From: Mucilaginibacter empetricola
GTDB lineage: Bacteria; Bacteroidota; Bacteroidia; Sphingobacteriales; Sphingobacteriaceae
Length of the DNA stretch: 64,000 bases
Assembly (NCBI RefSeq): GCF_024808665.1
Contig: NZ_JANUBZ010000003.1
Coordinates: forward strand, 186,001 to 250,000
Reading direction: 5' to 3'
A program made the position numbers and the translations under genes. Under the pieces are notes generated by a model. The model was not told the origin of the DNA and searched no databases. It saw only the letters and a list, made by a program, of their open reading frames with translations. Shown here piece by piece: positions 18,375 through 27,060 of this stretch (position 1 is its first letter; every line of letters starts with the position of its first letter).

Positions 18375-19766
18375 ATGGAAGAATTGGTTGAGCAAATTGA
18401 ACTATTGCTGGAAAATAAGGACGAAAAACAGCTCCGGGAATACCTTAACAACCTTAATATATCAGACGTTGAAGAACTGATAGGCGAACTTCCTGATTAT
18501 GGCCCCCAATTTTTAGAGACGCTTTCCATTAACAGAGCGGTAAATGTTTTTCGCATACTTGATTTTCCTACCCAGGAACGTATTCTCAAAAAATTGTCGG
18601 GGCCAAGGGTAATTGAAATTGTTAATGAACTCCCGCCTGATGACCGCACATCTCTTTTTAGCGAATTACATGGTAAAACGGTTCAAAAACTAATTCAGCA
18701 TTTATCGCCGGCCGATCGCAAGCAGACTTTGCAGCTACTGGGTTATGAAGAAGATAGTGTAGGCCGGCTAATGACGCCTGATTATATTGCCGTAAAGAAA
18801 ACCTGGGACGTTCAAAAGGTATTGGATCATATCCGACAATATGGTAAAGATTCTGAAACCATTGACGTAATTTATGTTTTGGGTGATAAAGGTGTTTTGT
18901 TGGATGATATCCGCATTCGCGAGATTTTGTTGGTTGAGCCCGAAACTAAATTGAGTCAATTGATGGATGGTCGCCTGATAGCATTGAAAGCTACAGACCC
19001 GCAGGAGGAAGCCATCAATATTTTCAGAATGAACAACCGTACAGCCTTGCCGGTTACCGATGATGCCAACATTTTATTGGGAATTGTTACCGTTGATGAT
19101 ATACTTTGGATTGCCAATGAAGAATATACGAAGGATATCCAAAAAATTGGCGGTACCGAAGCGCTCGATCAGCCTTACCTGGATATCAGCCTGATTAAAT
19201 TGGTAAAGAAGCGGGTAGGGTGGTTGATAATTCTGTTTTTAAGCGAAATGCTCACTACCACGGCTATGCAATCATACGGCGGCGAGCTGGCTTCGTTAAC
19301 TATGCTGGCATTTTTTGTGCCGCTTATTATATCAAGCGGTGGTAATAGCGGGTCGCAGGCATCAACTTTGATTATACAGGCAATGGCATTGGGTGAAGTT
19401 AAACTGATTGACTGGTGGCGTGTAATGCGACGCGAAATTATATCCGGTTTAATGCTGGGTACTATATTGGGTATTATTGGGTTTTCGCGGGTAGCTATCT
19501 GGACTACATTCAGTGATATTTATGGTGAGCATTGGCTGTTAATGGCCTTTACCGTTGGGTTTTCATTAATAGGAGTGGTGCTTTGGGGATCATTGGCAGG
19601 TTCCATGTTGCCTTTGGTGCTAAAGAAACTTGGTTTTGACCCGGCAACTTCATCTGCACCGTTTGTAGCTACTTTGGTTGATGTTACGGGCCTTGTAATT
19701 TACTTCAATATAGCCATGTTAATTTTTGGCCACATTTTACAGCATCCTGCGCCAATTCATAAATAA
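18375..19766 (+). CDS. mgtE: Magnesium transporter MgtE
   Basis: 463 residues from the ATG at 18375 (MEELVEQIELLLENKDEKQ); an open frame continues upstream to an ATG at 18192, but the extra 61 residues are basic, AT-rich and not family-like. Order: cytoplasmic N-domain of helical repeats (residues 1-120), two CBS domains (MTPDYIAVKK and the TALPVTDDANILLGIVTVDDIL block) and five membrane helices, including the pore signature PLIISSGGNSGSQAST. The protein is a dimeric Mg2+ channel gated by Mg2+ bound in the CBS region. No M-box-like leader is obvious. Confidence 0.95.
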   Translation: MEELVEQIELLLENKDEKQLREYLNNLNISDVEELIGELPDYGPQFLETLSINRAVNVFRILDFPTQERILKKLSGPRVIEIVNELPPDDRTSLFSELHGKTVQKLIQHLSPADRKQTLQLLGYEEDSVGRLMTPDYIAVKKTWDVQKVLDHIRQYGKDSETIDVIYVLGDKGVLLDDIRIREILLVEPETKLSQLMDGRLIALKATDPQEEAINIFRMNNRTALPVTDDANILLGIVTVDDILWIANEEYTKDIQKIGGTEALDQPYLDISLIKLVKKRVGWLIILFLSEMLTTTAMQSYGGELASLTMLAFFVPLIISSGGNSGSQASTLIIQAMALGEVKLIDWWRVMRREIISGLMLGTILGIIGFSRVAIWTTFSDIYGEHWLLMAFTVGFSLIGVVLWGSLAGSMLPLVLKKLGFDPATSSAPFVATLVDVTGLVIYFNIAMLIFGHILQHPAPIHK

Positions 19767-19786
19767 TACAAACTATTACAAAATAG

Positions 19787-19811
19787 AAAAACCTGCATAA
19801 AGCAGGTTTTT
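19787..19811 (+). terminator. Bidirectional terminator after mgtE
   Basis: AAAAACCTGC-ataaa-GCAGGTTTTT is a perfect 10 bp stem with T/A tails, located between the convergent mgtE and PUR genes. Confidence 0.9.
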
Positions 19812-19840
19812 CAGTATTTAGTTTGTTTAGTTAGTTCAGT

Positions 19841-20170
19841 TTAAATTTCGAAAGAGAAGTCTTCGTCAGCAGTTTTAGCAGTTTCGGGCGATTCGTTGTA
19901 CTCGTAGCGTTTTTCTATTACTTCCTGATTTGCCTTAATATAGTCTACAGTTTCCTTTAGACCTTCGGCAAATTTTTCAAAATCTTCTTTGTATAAAAAA
20001 ATCTTGTGTTTAATAAAAACCCCATCTTCCAAACGTTTTTTGCTTTCGGTGATGGTAACATAGTAATCATTTGATCTTGTTGCCTTTACATCGAAAAAAT
20101 AAGTTCTTTTACCTGCTCTTACTTTCTTTGAATAAACTTCTTCACGCTCTCTATTTTCAAAATCTCCCAT
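19841..20170 (-). CDS. PUR-family nucleic-acid-binding protein (DUF3276)
   Basis: 109 residues from the ATG at 20170 (MGDFENREREEVYSKKV); an upstream in-frame extension is AT-rich and unlikely. The core RTYFFDVKATRSNDYYVTITESKK and FIKHKIFLYKEDFEKFAEGL is the PUR repeat fold of the Bacteroidota/spirochaete DUF3276 family (Borrelia EbfC-independent regulator BpuR is a relative). The tail is acidic. It likely binds single-stranded RNA or DNA. Standalone gene. Confidence 0.9.
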   Translation of the reverse strand: MGDFENREREEVYSKKVRAGKRTYFFDVKATRSNDYYVTITESKKRLEDGVFIKHKIFLYKEDFEKFAEGLKETVDYIKANQEVIEKRYEYNESPETAKTADEDFSFEI

Positions 20171-20288
20171 AATATATTTTATTGTAACTAGTTTTGGTTG
20201 GCATAAATATAAAAAAAAAATCAAAGTACAATGACATAATTGAATATTATTAAACTTTTTATGTAATTATATTATTAAAAATTAAATT

Positions 20289-22076
20289 TTAGACATTTTC
20301 TTCTTCCTCAAGCAATTGTTTTTCGTACAATTCAAAATAGGTTCCTTTCAATTGCATCAAATAAGAGTGATTGCCTTGCTCAATAATTTCGCCTTTATCC
20401 ATTACCAGTATTTTGTCGGCATTTTTTATGGTTGATATGCGGTGTGCAATAATAATACTTGTTTTACCCTGCATATTACGCCCCAGGTGACTCAATATTT
20501 CTTCTTCAGTACGGGTATCAACAGCCGAAAGACAGTCATCAAAAATTAATATCTGCGGTTGCTTTACAATAGCCCGCGCAATAGATACACGCTGTTTTTG
20601 CCCACCAGATAGCGTTACCCCACGCTCGCCAATCAATGTTTCAAAACCTTTTTCAAGTTCCATTATATTACTGTATACGGCCGCATCCCTTGCAGCCTGT
20701 TCAACGGCCGGCATATTCAAGGTATCGGCACTAAAGGCAATGTTATTGGCAATCGTATCAGAAAACAGGAACACTTCCTGCGGTACAAACCCTATTTGCG
20801 ATCGGTAGCCTTCCAGGTTAAGCTGTTTAACAGAATGATTGTCAATTAAAATATTGCCCGATGTGGTATCATACATCCGCATAATTAAATTGGCAACTGT
20901 TGATTTCCCCGATCCTGTACGCCCGATAATGGCAATCATTTCGCCTGGTTCGGCTGTAAATGATACGTTTTTAAGCGCCTCAATACCGGTATCAGGATAA
21001 GTAAAAGATACATTATTAAACTCAATCTGGCCGGCAATGCTTTGTTTATCAATCTTAGGCGAAACAATTTCGGGCTGCTGGTGTAAGAACTCGTTAATAC
21101 GTTTTTGAGATGCCGCAGCACGCTGAACAAGCGATGTTACCCAGCCCAGTGATATTACCGGGAAAGTGAGTTGATTCAAATAAACAATAAACTCAGCAAT
21201 ATTGCCCGATGTGATATTACCTTTCATTACTTCAATACCGCCCACATACATGGTAATAACGTTGCTGAGGCCCACCAGCAATAGCATAAGCGGGTAAAAT
21301 AGCGCTTGCACTTTTGCCAGTTCCATAGAATGAACTTTGTAATTTTCGCTTTCGGCAGCAAAGTTTTTGCGTACAAAACCTTCTCTAACGTATGATTTTA
21401 TTACCCTTATACCCGAGAAATTTTCCTGTACAAAACTTGATAGTGACGATAATCGCTGTTGTATTTGTTCACTGCGATAATTAATAATATTATTTACATA
21501 GTATATAATAAGCGCTAAAACCGGCAGCGGCAATACCGAAAATATAGCCAGCCGCACATTAACCGTAACCATGGCATAAATAACCATTATAAAAAGTACC
21601 ACAGTATTAATGGTATACATAATGCCAGGGCCTAAATACATCCGCACACGACTTACGTCTTCGGTTACCCTATTCATCAGGTCACCGGTGTTATGGCGGC
21701 GGTAAAAAGCAAGTGATAAGAGCTGGTAATGACTATAGATCTCATTTTTAAGATCATATTCAATGTGGCGCGACATCAAGATGATGGTTTGCCGCATAAA
21801 AAATAAAAACAAACCGCGTAACAATGCCAACACCAGTACCAGGATGCCGAATAATAAAAGACTCGACCCAAAAATGTCATAGATAATATACTGACGGTTA
21901 AAACCCGAGAAGAGTTGATAGGTGTTAATATTTTCGGTAACCAAATCAAATGCCACGCGAATTACCTGCGCCGGTAATACACCAAAAATATTGGATATAA
22001 TTACGAAAAGCACACCAGGAATAAGTCGCCAGCGGTATTTATAAAAGAATTTATTGAGGTAAGCGAGATCTTTCAT
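20289..22076 (-). CDS. ABC transporter half-molecule, exporter type (MsbA/YheI-like)
   Basis: 595 residues from the ATG at 22076 (MKDLAYLNKFFYKYRWRL); an upstream TTG is less likely. Six membrane helices (residues 15-310) precede a nucleotide-binding domain: Walker A GRTGSGKST, Q-loop FVPQEVFLFSDT, signature LSGGQKQR, Walker B ILIFDDCLSAVD, H-loop IAHR. In Walker B the usual catalytic Glu after the Asp is Asp (IFDD), as in the degenerate subunits of heterodimeric exporters such as BmrC/YheI. No partner gene is adjacent. Substrate unknown; lipid or drug export is plausible. Confidence 0.93.
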   Translation of the reverse strand: MKDLAYLNKFFYKYRWRLIPGVLFVIISNIFGVLPAQVIRVAFDLVTENINTYQLFSGFNRQYIIYDIFGSSLLLFGILVLVLALLRGLFLFFMRQTIILMSRHIEYDLKNEIYSHYQLLSLAFYRRHNTGDLMNRVTEDVSRVRMYLGPGIMYTINTVVLFIMVIYAMVTVNVRLAIFSVLPLPVLALIIYYVNNIINYRSEQIQQRLSSLSSFVQENFSGIRVIKSYVREGFVRKNFAAESENYKVHSMELAKVQALFYPLMLLLVGLSNVITMYVGGIEVMKGNITSGNIAEFIVYLNQLTFPVISLGWVTSLVQRAAASQKRINEFLHQQPEIVSPKIDKQSIAGQIEFNNVSFTYPDTGIEALKNVSFTAEPGEMIAIIGRTGSGKSTVANLIMRMYDTTSGNILIDNHSVKQLNLEGYRSQIGFVPQEVFLFSDTIANNIAFSADTLNMPAVEQAARDAAVYSNIMELEKGFETLIGERGVTLSGGQKQRVSIARAIVKQPQILIFDDCLSAVDTRTEEEILSHLGRNMQGKTSIIIAHRISTIKNADKILVMDKGEIIEQGNHSYLMQLKGTYFELYEKQLLEEEENV

Positions 22077-22275
22077 GTGTTGATAGTCCGAAAGCCGGGA
22101 AGTCGGTACAGCCTGAGAGCTCAAAAGTAGGCTAATGAAATTGAATTTTCAAGCTGGCGGTTAAACGAATAGCGGCATGACAATAAAGTTTACTGTTTTT
22201 TAACAGTACTGATGGTTTCACTTTTGGTCCTTAATGGTTTTTGGCCTCGTGTTTGGCTATTTAAAACAATTCGCT

Positions 22276-22305
22276 TTGCTTCAACCAAAAAAACAACTAC
22301 TTTTG
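22276..22305 (+). promoter_or_regulatory. Bacteroidota-type promoter of the dehydrogenase gene
   Basis: TTG at 22276-22278, a 19 nt spacer, then TACTTTTG at 22298-22305, an exact match to TTG-N19-TAnnTTTG. It lies 33 bp before the proposed start codon at 22338, which also argues against the longer upstream start at 22212. Confidence 0.6.
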
Positions 22306-22337
22306 TCACAGCTCAAAAAATATATTTACCGTTGCTA

Positions 22338-23423
22338 ATGCCGACACTAAACCCCGATGATTCTATCTTCAATCAGCTTGAAACTTTCGGGCACAAAAAG
22401 GTTGTCTTTTGCAGTGATCCGGATACAGGTTTAAAAGCAATAATTGCTATACATGACACAACTTTGGGCCCCGCTTTAGGCGGAACCCGCATGTGGGCGT
22501 ACAGAAACGAAACAGATGCCTTGCACGATGTTTTGCGTTTGTCGAAAAGCATGACGTATAAATCGGCAATTGCGGGGCTTAACCTGGGCGGCGGCAAAGC
22601 GGTTATTATAGGCGATTCGAGGAAAGACAAAACAGAAGCTTTGTTGCGCAAATTCGGTCGTTTTATAAAAAACCTTAATGGCGAGTTTATTACCGCTGTT
22701 GATGTAGGTACCAATCCGAAGGATATGGAATACATCAAAATGGAAACTCAACATGTAATGGGTGTACCGGAGAGTATAGGCGGCAGCGGTGATCCAACGC
22801 CAATAGCAGCACTGGGTGTTTTTATGGGAATAAAGGCCTGTGTGAAAGAGTTGTATGGAAGTGATGCGTTAACAGGAAAAACCATTATAGTGCAGGGGAT
22901 AGGCCATGTTGGCGAAAATTTGGTAAAGCTGCTTCGTGATGAAAACGCCAAAGTTTACATCAGCGATATTAATGATGAATTGTTGGGACAGGTAGCTAAA
23001 AAGTACGGTGCTGAGGCGGTATCAACCAATAGCATTTTTGATATTGATGCTGATATTTACGCGCCCTGTGCTTTGGGTGCTACCGTAAACACGCAAACTA
23101 TAAAAAAATTAAAGTGCGCTATTATAGCGGGCTCGGCTAATAATCAGTTAGAAGACGAGGAGATACATGGACAAATGCTGCTTGAAAAAGGTGTTTTGTT
23201 TGCTCCCGACTATGTGATTAATGCCGGCGGAATAATAAATTGTTACTCTGAATTGATGGGCTTCAGCAAAAAACGCACCATGCAATTAACTGAAAATATT
23301 TATGAGGCTACCCGAAATGTTTTAAAACTTTCAAAAGCCGAAAATATTTCAACTATTGTTGCTGCAAACAAAATCGCTGAAAAACGCATTTCAGATATTA
23401 AAAAAGTGAAATCAACCTACTAA
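22338..23423 (+). CDS. Glu/Leu/Phe/Val dehydrogenase (leucine-dehydrogenase-like)
   Basis: 361 residues from the ATG at 22338. It catalyses reversible NAD-dependent deamination of branched-chain amino acids. Catalytic region: MTYKSAIAGLNLGGGKAVI, with the two active-site lysines about residues 70 and 82. An NAD-binding Rossmann motif is at IVQGIGHVGENL (about residue 180). Length fits leucine dehydrogenases (about 360). Amino-acid oxidation feeds branched-chain acyl-CoA synthesis for iso-fatty acids, abundant in this phylum. It is followed by nusB after 60 bp. Confidence 0.93.
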   Translation: MPTLNPDDSIFNQLETFGHKKVVFCSDPDTGLKAIIAIHDTTLGPALGGTRMWAYRNETDALHDVLRLSKSMTYKSAIAGLNLGGGKAVIIGDSRKDKTEALLRKFGRFIKNLNGEFITAVDVGTNPKDMEYIKMETQHVMGVPESIGGSGDPTPIAALGVFMGIKACVKELYGSDALTGKTIIVQGIGHVGENLVKLLRDENAKVYISDINDELLGQVAKKYGAEAVSTNSIFDIDADIYAPCALGATVNTQTIKKLKCAIIAGSANNQLEDEEIHGQMLLEKGVLFAPDYVINAGGIINCYSELMGFSKKRTMQLTENIYEATRNVLKLSKAENISTIVAANKIAEKRISDIKKVKSTY

Positions 23424-23483
23424 TTTAAATAATAAATAAAGATCTGTTTGCAAAAGCAAACGGATACAAAATCGTTCTTACAA

Positions 23484-24431
23484 ATGTTAAATCGCAGACA
23501 CCTAAGGGTAAAAGTTTTACAGTCGTTATACGCTTATCACCAATCAAACAGCGGCGACATCAGGCAACATGAAAAAAATCTGTTGCAAAGTATTGATAAG
23601 GTATACGAAATGTATATCTGGATGCTTTCGTTAATTTCAGAGATTGCTGCCTATGCCGCAAATGACGCTGAAGAAAGAGCAAACAAACACTTGCCCACCG
23701 AAGATGACCTTAATGCTAATTTGAAAATATTAAGCAATAAGTTTGTGTTGTCGCTTCAACAAAACAAGGAATTTTTGACCGGCTTAAAAAAATATAAAGT
23801 GGCCTGGGACTTTGAGCCCGAATTAATCAAATCATTATTTATTGTCCTTAAAAATTCTGACGATTATAAAGAATACCTGAAAAAGACCGGCGACACTATT
23901 CAGACCGATAAGGATATCATCAAATTTATATTCAAAAAGGTGATTTTAAAATCATCAATAGCCGAACAGGTTTTTGAAGATATGTTTATCTATTGGCCGG
24001 TTGATAAAGATGTGTTGCAAGCGCTGATAGCTAAAACATTTAAAAACTTTGCAAACGATGAGTTTGAATTAAACAATCTGGCCGAGGTTACCGCAAACTG
24101 GGAAGAAGACAGGGAGTTTATTGTTAATTTATTTGAACAAAGCATCAGGTTTAATAGCGACTATCAGGAACTTATTGGTAAAAAAACTCAAAATTGGGAG
24201 CCTGATCGTATTGCAATGATGGATACATTGTTAATGAAAATGGCCCTTGCTGAATTTATTAACTTCCCCTCCATTCCGGTTAAAGTTACTATTAACGAGT
24301 ATTTGGAAATCTCAAAGGAGTTTAGCACGCCAAAAAGTAATTCGTTTATAAACGGTATCTTAGATAAGATTTTATTTGAATTGAAAGCCGAGAATAAGGT
24401 AAAGAAAACCGGCCGGGGATTAATAGAATAA
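23484..24431 (+). CDS. nusB: Transcription antitermination factor NusB, long Bacteroidota form
   Basis: 315 residues from the ATG at 23484 (MLNRRHLRVKVLQSLYAYHQ), which is the canonical first NusB helix; an upstream TTG at 23448 is unlikely. The canonical C-terminal half (WEPDRIAMMDTLLMKMALAEF, then PVKVTINEYLEISKEFSTPKS) starts near residue 215. Between them is an insertion of about 150 mostly helical residues that is absent from the 140-residue E. coli protein. NusB with NusE/S10 binds boxA during rRNA transcription. It heads a group that includes yajC and coaE. Confidence 0.93.
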   Translation: MLNRRHLRVKVLQSLYAYHQSNSGDIRQHEKNLLQSIDKVYEMYIWMLSLISEIAAYAANDAEERANKHLPTEDDLNANLKILSNKFVLSLQQNKEFLTGLKKYKVAWDFEPELIKSLFIVLKNSDDYKEYLKKTGDTIQTDKDIIKFIFKKVILKSSIAEQVFEDMFIYWPVDKDVLQALIAKTFKNFANDEFELNNLAEVTANWEEDREFIVNLFEQSIRFNSDYQELIGKKTQNWEPDRIAMMDTLLMKMALAEFINFPSIPVKVTINEYLEISKEFSTPKSNSFINGILDKILFELKAENKVKKTGRGLIE

Positions 24432-24440
24432 TGCCAACAG

Positions 24441-24481
24441 CTATAGTGATAATCTTAAATAATAAAAGCCTATCACTATAG
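24441..24481 (+). repeat. Perfect 11 bp inverted repeat between nusB and the DUF1573 gene
   Basis: CTATAGTGATA (24441-24451) and TATCACTATAG (24471-24481) are exact reverse complements around a 19 nt AT-rich loop. It is 28 bp before the next start codon. It may be an operator, an mRNA-stability hairpin or a terminator; the following bases are only moderately T-rich. Confidence 0.6.
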
Positions 24482-24509
24482 TTTATACTATTGACATCAA
24501 TTTAACACA

Positions 24510-24950
24510 ATGAAAAAAATATTCTTAAGCTTAATTGCAGCAGGCCTTTTAATCACAACAGCTTGCAACCAATCAAACCAGGGTGGCAATACTGCCTCTA
24601 ATACAACTACAGCTACCGCCGCAGACGCGCCTGTAATGAAGTTTGATAAGGATATACATGATTTTGGTAAAATAAAATCGGGCGATAAGGTGACTTATGA
24701 TTTTAAGTTTACCAATACCGGTAAATCACCATTAATTATTACCGATGCTGTGGCTACATGCGGTTGTACTAAGCCTGTTTGGCCAAGTGCCCCGGTAAAA
24801 CCAGGCGAAAGCGCGGCTATAAATGTTACATTTAATAGCGCCGGTAAAATGGGTTTACAAGATAAAATGATAACTATTACCGCCAATACCAACCCCGCTC
24901 AAAGCAGGGTCCATTTAATTGGCGAAATATTAACAAACGTTTCAAAATAA
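24510..24950 (+). CDS. DUF1573 lipoprotein
   Basis: 146 residues. Signal peptide ending in lipobox TTAC, a Thr/Ala-rich linker to residue 40, then one DUF1573 domain with the typical HDFGKIKSGDKVTYDFKFTNTGKSPLII, VATCGCTKPVWP and PVKPGESAAINVTF. The fold is immunoglobulin-like (ASPM/MSP-related); the CGC motif is conserved across the family. Exact role is unknown. It sits between nusB and yajC, a common Bacteroidota order. Confidence 0.93.
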   Translation: MKKIFLSLIAAGLLITTACNQSNQGGNTASNTTTATAADAPVMKFDKDIHDFGKIKSGDKVTYDFKFTNTGKSPLIITDAVATCGCTKPVWPSAPVKPGESAAINVTFNSAGKMGLQDKMITITANTNPAQSRVHLIGEILTNVSK

Positions 24951-24961
24951 TATAATTTAAA

Positions 24962-25285
24962 ATGATAGCAACTATTTTATTACAAGCATCTTCGGGTTTT
25001 GGTTTGCAGCAAATGCTGCCTTTAGGGTTAATAATCATCGTATTTTATTTCTTTATGATCAGGCCTCAAACCAAAAAACAAAAAGATCAAAAGAAATATG
25101 TAAACGAGCTTAAAAAAGGTGATAAGGTAGTTACTACCGCAGGTATTCATGGCCGTATTGTTGATGTTAACGAAACTACTTTTTTGGTTGAGGTTGATAA
25201 CGGCAAAATCCGTTTCGACAAATCGGCTATATCTCTTGAAGCTTCAAAGGCGTTAAATACGCCTCCGGTAGCGGCAAAAGCTTAG
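24962..25285 (+). CDS. yajC: Preprotein translocase accessory subunit YajC
   Basis: 107 residues with a single N-terminal membrane helix (LPLGLIIIVFYFFMI) followed by RPQTKKQKDQKK, the family signature, and a small beta domain (GDKVVTTAGIHGRIVDV). It joins SecDF in the holo-translocon. It begins 11 bp after the DUF1573 stop. The secDF fusion lies about 15 kb away at 40586-43567. Confidence 0.95.
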   Translation: MIATILLQASSGFGLQQMLPLGLIIIVFYFFMIRPQTKKQKDQKKYVNELKKGDKVVTTAGIHGRIVDVNETTFLVEVDNGKIRFDKSAISLEASKALNTPPVAAKA

Positions 25286-25340
25286 TGAGCAAAAAGTCAG
25301 AAGCGCAAAGCATCGGGCCATAAAACACTTAAAAAATTTA

Positions 25341-25396
25341 AAAGCTAAAGGTTGTTTGCATAACGCGTAAAAGCTTGGCATGTGGCCTTTAGCTTT
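25341..25396 (+). repeat. Perfect 11 bp inverted repeat upstream of the YbbR gene
   Basis: AAAGCTAAAGG (25341-25351) and CCTTTAGCTTT (25386-25396) are exact reverse complements with a 34 nt loop. The right arm lies between the two candidate ATG codons (25380 and 25407) of the YbbR gene, favouring the second start. Confidence 0.6.
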
Positions 25397-25406
25397 CATC
25401 TTTACT

Positions 25407-26354
25407 ATGCCAATAATCAAATTATCTGCAACAGAAAGAAGACGGGCATCGGCATTTTTTACATGCCTGGTGCTGGCTATTTGCGCGTGGATATTTAGTG
25501 TATTGTCAAATACCCATAACTATACCGTTAAAGAGGCGCTCAATTTTAAAAACACACCGCAAAGAAGAGCTTTTCATTCACTGCAATCAGATACTGTAAA
25601 TGTTAATGTTACCGGCAGCGGCTGGGAAATGCTGTTTTCCAGGATGAACAACCAGGTACAGTCATTTACCGTTGATCTGAATACCCTCGAAAACAAAAGC
25701 TATATCGTTTTAAGCTCTCAGTTAGATGAGATTAATAATAAAAAGGAAATTGGCCGGCAAATAACAGGCTTCAGTCCCGATACGCTATATTTTGATTTTT
25801 CTAACAGGAAAGTAAAAAGAGTACCCATCAGGCTGATAACATCCATCAAATATAAAAAACAATATAACCAGTGCAATAACATCACCATAAGGCCCGGTTA
25901 TGTAATTGTAAATGGCCCAGCCAACGTGATAGATAAGTTGACCGAATGGCCGTCGGATACCTTGAAATTAGATAGCCTTAGCGAAACATTGACGACAGAA
26001 TTAAGCCTGCAACACGTGCGCGAAGGTAATATGAGTATTTACCCAAAAGCAGTGCAAGTAAATGTCCCCGTTGATGAGTTTACCGAAAAAACTTTGTTTA
26101 TACCGGTTAGCCTGATCAATAATCATAATTATGATGATGTAAAGATATTTCCGCAAAAAGTTAAGGTTACCTTTATGGTTTCATTAAGCAGGTACGCCGA
26201 AACGGATGAAGATTTTTTTGAGGCAACAGCGAATTTGGATTTATGGCGCAACCAGGGCTACAAGGTATTGCCGGTAGTGGTATCAAAAATGCCCGTGTAT
26301 TGCAAGCTGGTTAAAATTGAGCCTGCCAATATTGATTTTATTGTACGAAAATAA
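25407..26354 (+). CDS. YbbR-like domain protein (CdaR family)
   Basis: 315 residues from ATG 25407 (MPIIKLSATERRR); the ATG at 25380 would add nine residues. One membrane helix (about residues 17-36, FFTCLVLAICAWIFSVL) anchors an extracytoplasmic region of about 280 residues built from YbbR-type beta repeats. In Firmicutes the relative CdaR modulates a membrane diadenylate cyclase; no such cyclase is in this window. The last base of its stop is the first base of coaE, so the two are coupled. Confidence 0.85.
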   Translation: MPIIKLSATERRRASAFFTCLVLAICAWIFSVLSNTHNYTVKEALNFKNTPQRRAFHSLQSDTVNVNVTGSGWEMLFSRMNNQVQSFTVDLNTLENKSYIVLSSQLDEINNKKEIGRQITGFSPDTLYFDFSNRKVKRVPIRLITSIKYKKQYNQCNNITIRPGYVIVNGPANVIDKLTEWPSDTLKLDSLSETLTTELSLQHVREGNMSIYPKAVQVNVPVDEFTEKTLFIPVSLINNHNYDDVKIFPQKVKVTFMVSLSRYAETDEDFFEATANLDLWRNQGYKVLPVVVSKMPVYCKLVKIEPANIDFIVRK

Positions 26355-26941
26355 TGCTCAAAATAGGTATCACAGGTAATATAGGCAGCGGCAAAACTAC
26401 AGTAAGCAAAGTATTTACCGTACTTGGTATCCCGGTTTTTTATGCTGACGATGCTGCCAAAAAGGTAATGACAGAAGATGCTATCCTGGTGGATGAGCTA
26501 AAATCTGCGTTCGGCAAATCCTCCTATTTTGACGATGGTACTTTAAACCGTAAGTATATTGCCGGTATTGTGTTTAATGATGATGCAAAGCTTGCTAAAT
26601 TAAATTCGCTGGTTCATCCCGCCACCTTTAGGGCCTTTGATGCCTGGGTAAAACAGTTTGACGATGTGCCTTATATTTTAAAGGAAGCCGCTTTATTATT
26701 TGAAAGTGATTCGTACAAAATGTGCGATTATAGTATCATGGTGCAGGCATCTTTAGAAATGCGCATACAGCGTGTAATGAAACGCGATGGATTATCGAGA
26801 GCCGAAATAGAAGGTCGAAACGCACATCAGTTTTCCGAAGAAAAGAAATCGCAAATGGCCAATTTCATTATTACCAATGATGAAAGCCAGTTAGTAATAC
26901 CGCAAGTTTTAAGTTTAGATAGCCATTTTAGAACGCTTTAA
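26354..26941 (+). CDS. coaE: Dephospho-CoA kinase
   Basis: 195 residues. P-loop GITGNIGSGKTT at residues 4-15, the VFYADDAAKKVM substrate-binding segment near residue 30, and the lid MRIQRVMKRDGLSRAEIEGR. It catalyses the last step of coenzyme A synthesis. Overlaps the YbbR gene by one base (TAATG). Normal length. Confidence 0.95.
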   Translation: MLKIGITGNIGSGKTTVSKVFTVLGIPVFYADDAAKKVMTEDAILVDELKSAFGKSSYFDDGTLNRKYIAGIVFNDDAKLAKLNSLVHPATFRAFDAWVKQFDDVPYILKEAALLFESDSYKMCDYSIMVQASLEMRIQRVMKRDGLSRAEIEGRNAHQFSEEKKSQMANFIITNDESQLVIPQVLSLDSHFRTL

Positions 26942-26962
26942 TTTATTAATTAAAAATAAATG

Positions 26963-26990
26963 CGTCATTGCTCAACACCCCGCAATGACG
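26963..26990. repeat. Short hairpin CGTCATTGC/GCAATGACG after coaE
   Basis: A perfect 9 bp inverted repeat with a 10 nt loop. The arms resemble the CGTCATTGCGAGG-type palindromic repeats seen in many bacterial genomes. There is no T-run, so it is not a classical terminator. Confidence 0.5.
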
Positions 26991-27060
26991 AAAAATATGA
27001 AAATTTCTTTAATCAACTGGCGATGACCAATTGACTAAATGACCCAATGACACTCCTATA

